Below are positions 15,525-18,077 of a stretch of 18,077 nt of DNA, in pieces. This stretch comes from an uncultured Steroidobacter sp. GTDB taxonomy: Bacteria; Pseudomonadota; Gammaproteobacteria; Steroidobacterales; Steroidobacteraceae. The position numbers and the translations under genes are program-made. Each line of letters begins with the position of its first letter. Positions within the stretch are counted from its first letter, which is position 1. The notes under the pieces are model-generated. The model had not been told where the DNA came from. It was given only the letters and a program-made list of their open reading frames with translations, and did no database searches. Location of the stretch: assembly GCA_946478975.1 (NCBI GenBank), contig CAMLEO010000129.1:1-18077 (forward strand), given 5' to 3'.

Positions 15525-17795
15525 ATGAGTCGTTCAACCATTCTGCCGCTGTTCATCGGCGGCCTGCTCGCTTCCGCCTCTGCTTCCGCCGCGCCGGGTG
15601 CCAGTTCCAGCTACGTGACCGACGTGCAATCCAGTCACGTTGAAGACGCAACTTCCAAGGGCGTGGGCCAGGTCAACATGATCACTTGCATCATGTCGGC
15701 AATGCGCCCGGACGCCCTGGTGAACCAGGGCAGCTACCTGGCGCTGGTCGACGAATCCAAGTGCGATCCCGAGTCGCGTTCGAGCAGCTCGAACTCCGGT
15801 GCCAGCAGCGTCGGCCAGGTCGCGGACTATCTGACGGCCACGGTCACCTCGACGCGCGCATCCAACAACGATCCAATGATTTCCCGGATCTGGATCGACA
15901 TGGAGAACGAGGGCCATCCGACCACGATCTTTGTGCACATCTCCGCGACCGAAGCACCGACCGAGGCCAATCCTTATGGCGTGTTTCGGCTCGACTACTG
16001 CGGCGTGGCCGACGGCATCAATGGTTGCATGATGAACGGTTATCTCGAAGGCAGTGCCGGCGGCATGCGTTATTTCGAGCTCGAAGGTCCGCCCGGCCAG
16101 GGCCATACCAAGGCGTTGCAGCTGAGCTCGTCCAGCACGACCGCCGGCAGCGGGCGCATGCAGCTGGACGAGGATCAAGGCCAGAGCACATTCGATTTCG
16201 CCTACAACCCGACGCTGTTCCGGCGCTCCGACGGCAACAGCGATCAATGTTTCAGCCGCGACGCTGCCGATCCGGACACGGGCCTCTCGGTGTGGCGCTA
16301 CGGTTTATATGATGCGACCAGCGGCGAGCGCGTCACGCGCGACTCCGGCTTCCCGATCGATTTCACTGACGCCGGCCAGACCTATCATGGCTATCTGGGC
16401 TATTACGGTTTGTCTTTGCCGTCGGCTGCAGCGAGCGCGTTGAGCAGCGGCGACACCGTGCAGAAAGTCGACTACTCCGGCGGCCACGAGCCGGTGAAGA
16501 CCGACTACACCGTGCTGAAAGCGGCGGGCAAGCTGATGAAGTATTCGCGTCACACGCGCACGCTGCACTCGATGGACAAGATCCGGTTCAACACGTTCGT
16601 CGGCAACAACGCCGCGGCGTTTTTTCCTGGCGCCAGCGACTTCAGCCAATATGAGTTGTATTGGGACGATGCCGCCGGCCACTTCGTCGTGACCGGCCAG
16701 ATGATTTGTGGGCAGAACGGCTGCCAGAGCACGCAGCTGTCACAGCCGCAGTCGGTCGATGCCTCGTTCTGGCAGACCCAGGGCGGCGTGCCGGGCTGGT
16801 CGCAGTCGCTCGGCGGCGAAGTGTTCATCGACCTGGCCGGCGCCAGCGGGCCGATCGATTCGAGCGCGGTCAACGTGATCTATCGCACGCAGGACCTGGT
16901 TTATCCGGGCCACATGCCGGCAACGTTGTACTGCCTGCGCGACTGCCCGACACAAACATCGCTGGCCAGCTACTTCGCGCCCGGCTCGATGTCACAATCG
17001 CCGTTCAGCGGGTCCACGTTCAACAACTGGAGCCCGACACTCGGCAGTGCAGTTGTTACTTACGCCACCGACGGTGCGGAAGGGCTGCTGCTAGATGGGG
17101 CGAGTCAGGCCGTAACGTTCACGGATGCGGACGCGTTGTCCCAGCATCCGCAATATCAGAATGGCGTGCGCAGCGGACGTTTGTTTACTTCGCTGGCAGC
17201 GGCGGAATGCAGCTCGGGCTCGGGCACCTACTGCGAGTCGAAGGTGAACGACCTGGAGGTCTACTATCAGTGGGAAACGGGTGCGAACAGCTTCAATCAG
17301 TTCGCGGCCGTGAAAGATGCCAGCGGCGCGTTCCTGGAATTCGATGCGCCGTTGCAGCTCACATATGAAGTGCCGAACCAGGCTGCATATGGCGAGTACG
17401 CAGGCAAGAGCATCGTGCTCCAGTACGGCGGCTTCGGCGATTTGTGGGGCATCCCGGGCCACTGCGTCTCGCGCATGACCAACGAAGAGGTCAGCTGCGA
17501 CACCGACGGCTCACGCTACGTGCCGGCATTCGTGATTCCTTTCGACGCTACTGTGGGCCGCGTGTCTTCGGAGACGACGACCTACCTGGTGAAGTGGCTG
17601 GATCGCGAAATCCGCTTCGCTCGCAAGGATCCGAACGTCTGCGCCGCCGCCGGCCTGAGCTTGTCCACCGGCATTGCGTTGCCGACCGAAGCGGTGCTGA
17701 AGAACCCGAACGATCCGTCGTCGGATGTCTACATCGGCGTCAAGCCGACCGTAGCCGCCGCCCCCCGAGTGATCCATGGGGATGTGAAGTATTGA
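15525..17795 (+). CDS. Large exported cysteine-rich protein, unknown function
   Basis: I do not recognise this 756-residue protein. It has a clear Sec signal peptide (hydrophobic 5-16, cleavage near ASASA, about residue 22) and no lipobox or further membrane segment, so it is periplasmic, secreted or surface exposed. The start is firm: GGGGAG at 15512-15517, 7 nt before the ATG. The mature part is rich in Ser, Gly, Asp and aromatic residues, as in beta-sandwich extracellular proteins. It has many close cysteine pairs, such as CGVADGINGC, CGQNGC, CLRDC and CSSGSGTYC, which suggest several small disulfide loops. A serine run (RSSSSNSGASS) near 86-96 separates a short N-terminal module (VNMITCIMSAMRPDALVNQG) from the rest. 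Base composition matches its neighbours, so recent transfer is not evident. It is probably co-transcribed with the small lipoprotein upstream. Confidence 0.75.
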   Translation: MSRSTILPLFIGGLLASASASAAPGASSSYVTDVQSSHVEDATSKGVGQVNMITCIMSAMRPDALVNQGSYLALVDESKCDPESRSSSSNSGASSVGQVADYLTATVTSTRASNNDPMISRIWIDMENEGHPTTIFVHISATEAPTEANPYGVFRLDYCGVADGINGCMMNGYLEGSAGGMRYFELEGPPGQGHTKALQLSSSSTTAGSGRMQLDEDQGQSTFDFAYNPTLFRRSDGNSDQCFSRDAADPDTGLSVWRYGLYDATSGERVTRDSGFPIDFTDAGQTYHGYLGYYGLSLPSAAASALSSGDTVQKVDYSGGHEPVKTDYTVLKAAGKLMKYSRHTRTLHSMDKIRFNTFVGNNAAAFFPGASDFSQYELYWDDAAGHFVVTGQMICGQNGCQSTQLSQPQSVDASFWQTQGGVPGWSQSLGGEVFIDLAGASGPIDSSAVNVIYRTQDLVYPGHMPATLYCLRDCPTQTSLASYFAPGSMSQSPFSGSTFNNWSPTLGSAVVTYATDGAEGLLLDGASQAVTFTDADALSQHPQYQNGVRSGRLFTSLAAAECSSGSGTYCESKVNDLEVYYQWETGANSFNQFAAVKDASGAFLEFDAPLQLTYEVPNQAAYGEYAGKSIVLQYGGFGDLWGIPGHCVSRMTNEEVSCDTDGSRYVPAFVIPFDATVGRVSSETTTYLVKWLDREIRFARKDPNVCAAAGLSLSTGIALPTEAVLKNPNDPSSDVYIGVKPTVAAAPRVIHGDVKY

Positions 17796-17838
17796 TGGGA
17801 TGCGAGTGCGCCGATCGTGAGGTCGGCGCCCCCGCGCC

Positions 17839-17858
17839 GCGAAAGTCACGCCTTTCGC
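17839..17858. other. Hairpin A of repeat unit 1
   Basis: GCGAAAG at 17839-17845 pairs with CTTTCGC at 17852-17858 around TCACGC, a perfect 7-bp stem. The same hairpin recurs at about 17911-17930, 17982-18001 and 18053-18072. In the last copy the outermost pair is lost (T in place of G). The loop changes to TCACAC in units 3 and 4 while the stem is conserved, which points to selection on the stem or to recent duplication. Confidence 0.8.
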
Positions 17859-17867
17859 AAGCGGGGA

Positions 17868-17895
17868 CTGAAAAGCGCCGGGAGCGTCTTTTCAG
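17868..17895. other. Hairpin B of repeat unit 1
   Basis: CTGAAAAG at 17868-17875 pairs perfectly with CTTTTCAG at 17888-17895. Inside, CGC and GCG can add three pairs with a bulged T and a 5-nt loop. It recurs at 17939-17966 and, with one outer pair and the inner pairs lost, at 18011-18036. On the plus strand the descending arm holds only four T residues inside the stem, so it is not a standard intrinsic terminator. Confidence 0.8.
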
Positions 17896-18077
17896 CAATA
17901 GACACGCGCCGCGAAAGTCACGCCTTTCGCAAGCGGGGCTGAAAAGCGCCGGGAGCGTCTTTTCAGCAATAGACACGCGCAGCGAAAGTCACACCTTTCG
18001 CAAGCGTGGATGAAAAGCGACGGGAGAGACTTTTCAGCAATAGACACGCGCATCGAAAGTCACACCTTTCGCAAGCG

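Larger units (their letters stand above)
17834..18077. repeat. Tandem array of ~71-bp units with two hairpins each (runs off the window edge)
   Basis: Units start at 17840, 17912, 17983 and 18054 (lengths 72, 71, 71 and a 24-bp fragment cut by the window end); a GCGCCG like the unit end precedes the first. Each unit contains hairpin A (CGAAAG, 6-nt loop TCACGC or TCACAC, CTTTCG) and hairpin B (CTGAAAAG, 12-nt middle, CTTTTCAG). The first two units differ by one indel and one substitution. The third differs from the second at about eight positions, and the fourth shares its CACACC variant. It begins 44 bp after the stop of the large exported protein gene. There is no variable spacer, so it is not a CRISPR. 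The short ORFs on both strands through it are by-products of the repeat. Confidence 0.9.

Noticed and set aside
17740..18013. Small ORFs on both strands through the tandem repeat, giving repeated peptides such as ACERRDFRGA
   Set aside because: Their repetition follows from the DNA repeat, and one is mostly antisense or out of frame to the exported protein gene.
17840..18077. CRISPR array
   Set aside because: The whole 71-bp unit is repeated with no variable spacers, and no cas gene is present.

Overview
The window looks like chromosomal DNA of a GC-rich Gammaproteobacterium. The support is a large TonB-dependent receptor of the Xanthomonas/Caulobacter type, a complete MexAB-OprM-style RND efflux operon with two lipoproteins, a chemotaxis receptor, and a Nu-class-like glutathione S-transferase. 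A Steroidobacter/Nevskiales or Xanthomonadales-like host would fit, but that is inference; no rRNA or marker gene here fixes the taxon. Coding density is high. I saw no tRNA, rRNA, CRISPR array, integrase, transposase or insertion sequence.

Layout. (1) 1-1670, + strand: the 3' end of a chemotaxis receptor gene with a good intrinsic terminator, then a HAD-family phosphatase and a GST in a tight pair. (2) 1765-6318, + strand: an exported PHP-type (CehA/McbA-like) metallohydrolase, then a 939-residue TonB-dependent receptor with its own sigma70-like promoter and an unusual leader. (3) 6326-13259, - strand: an efflux operon read as periplasmic adaptor, RND pump, outer-membrane channel and a zinc-independent MDR oxidoreductase. 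It converges on the receptor gene and is divergent from (4) a TetR regulator at 13391-14023. A 24-bp imperfect palindrome between the adaptor gene and tetR is the obvious operator. (5) 14107-15194, + strand: a beta-carbonic anhydrase followed 5 nt later by tRNA adenosine deaminase (tadA). (6) 15291-17795, + strand: a 72-residue proline/threonine-rich lipoprotein and a 756-residue cysteine-rich exported protein that I do not recognise. (7) 17834-18077: a tandem array of about 71-bp units, each carrying two perfect or near-perfect hairpins, running off the window edge.

How the parts work together. The TetR/RND block is a self-contained drug or metabolite export module, with the reductase as a possible modifying enzyme. 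The metallohydrolase and receptor could form a hydrolyse-and-import pair at the cell envelope. The last three elements (small lipoprotein, large exported protein, hairpin satellite) are the least explained part of the window and the best place to look for something new.
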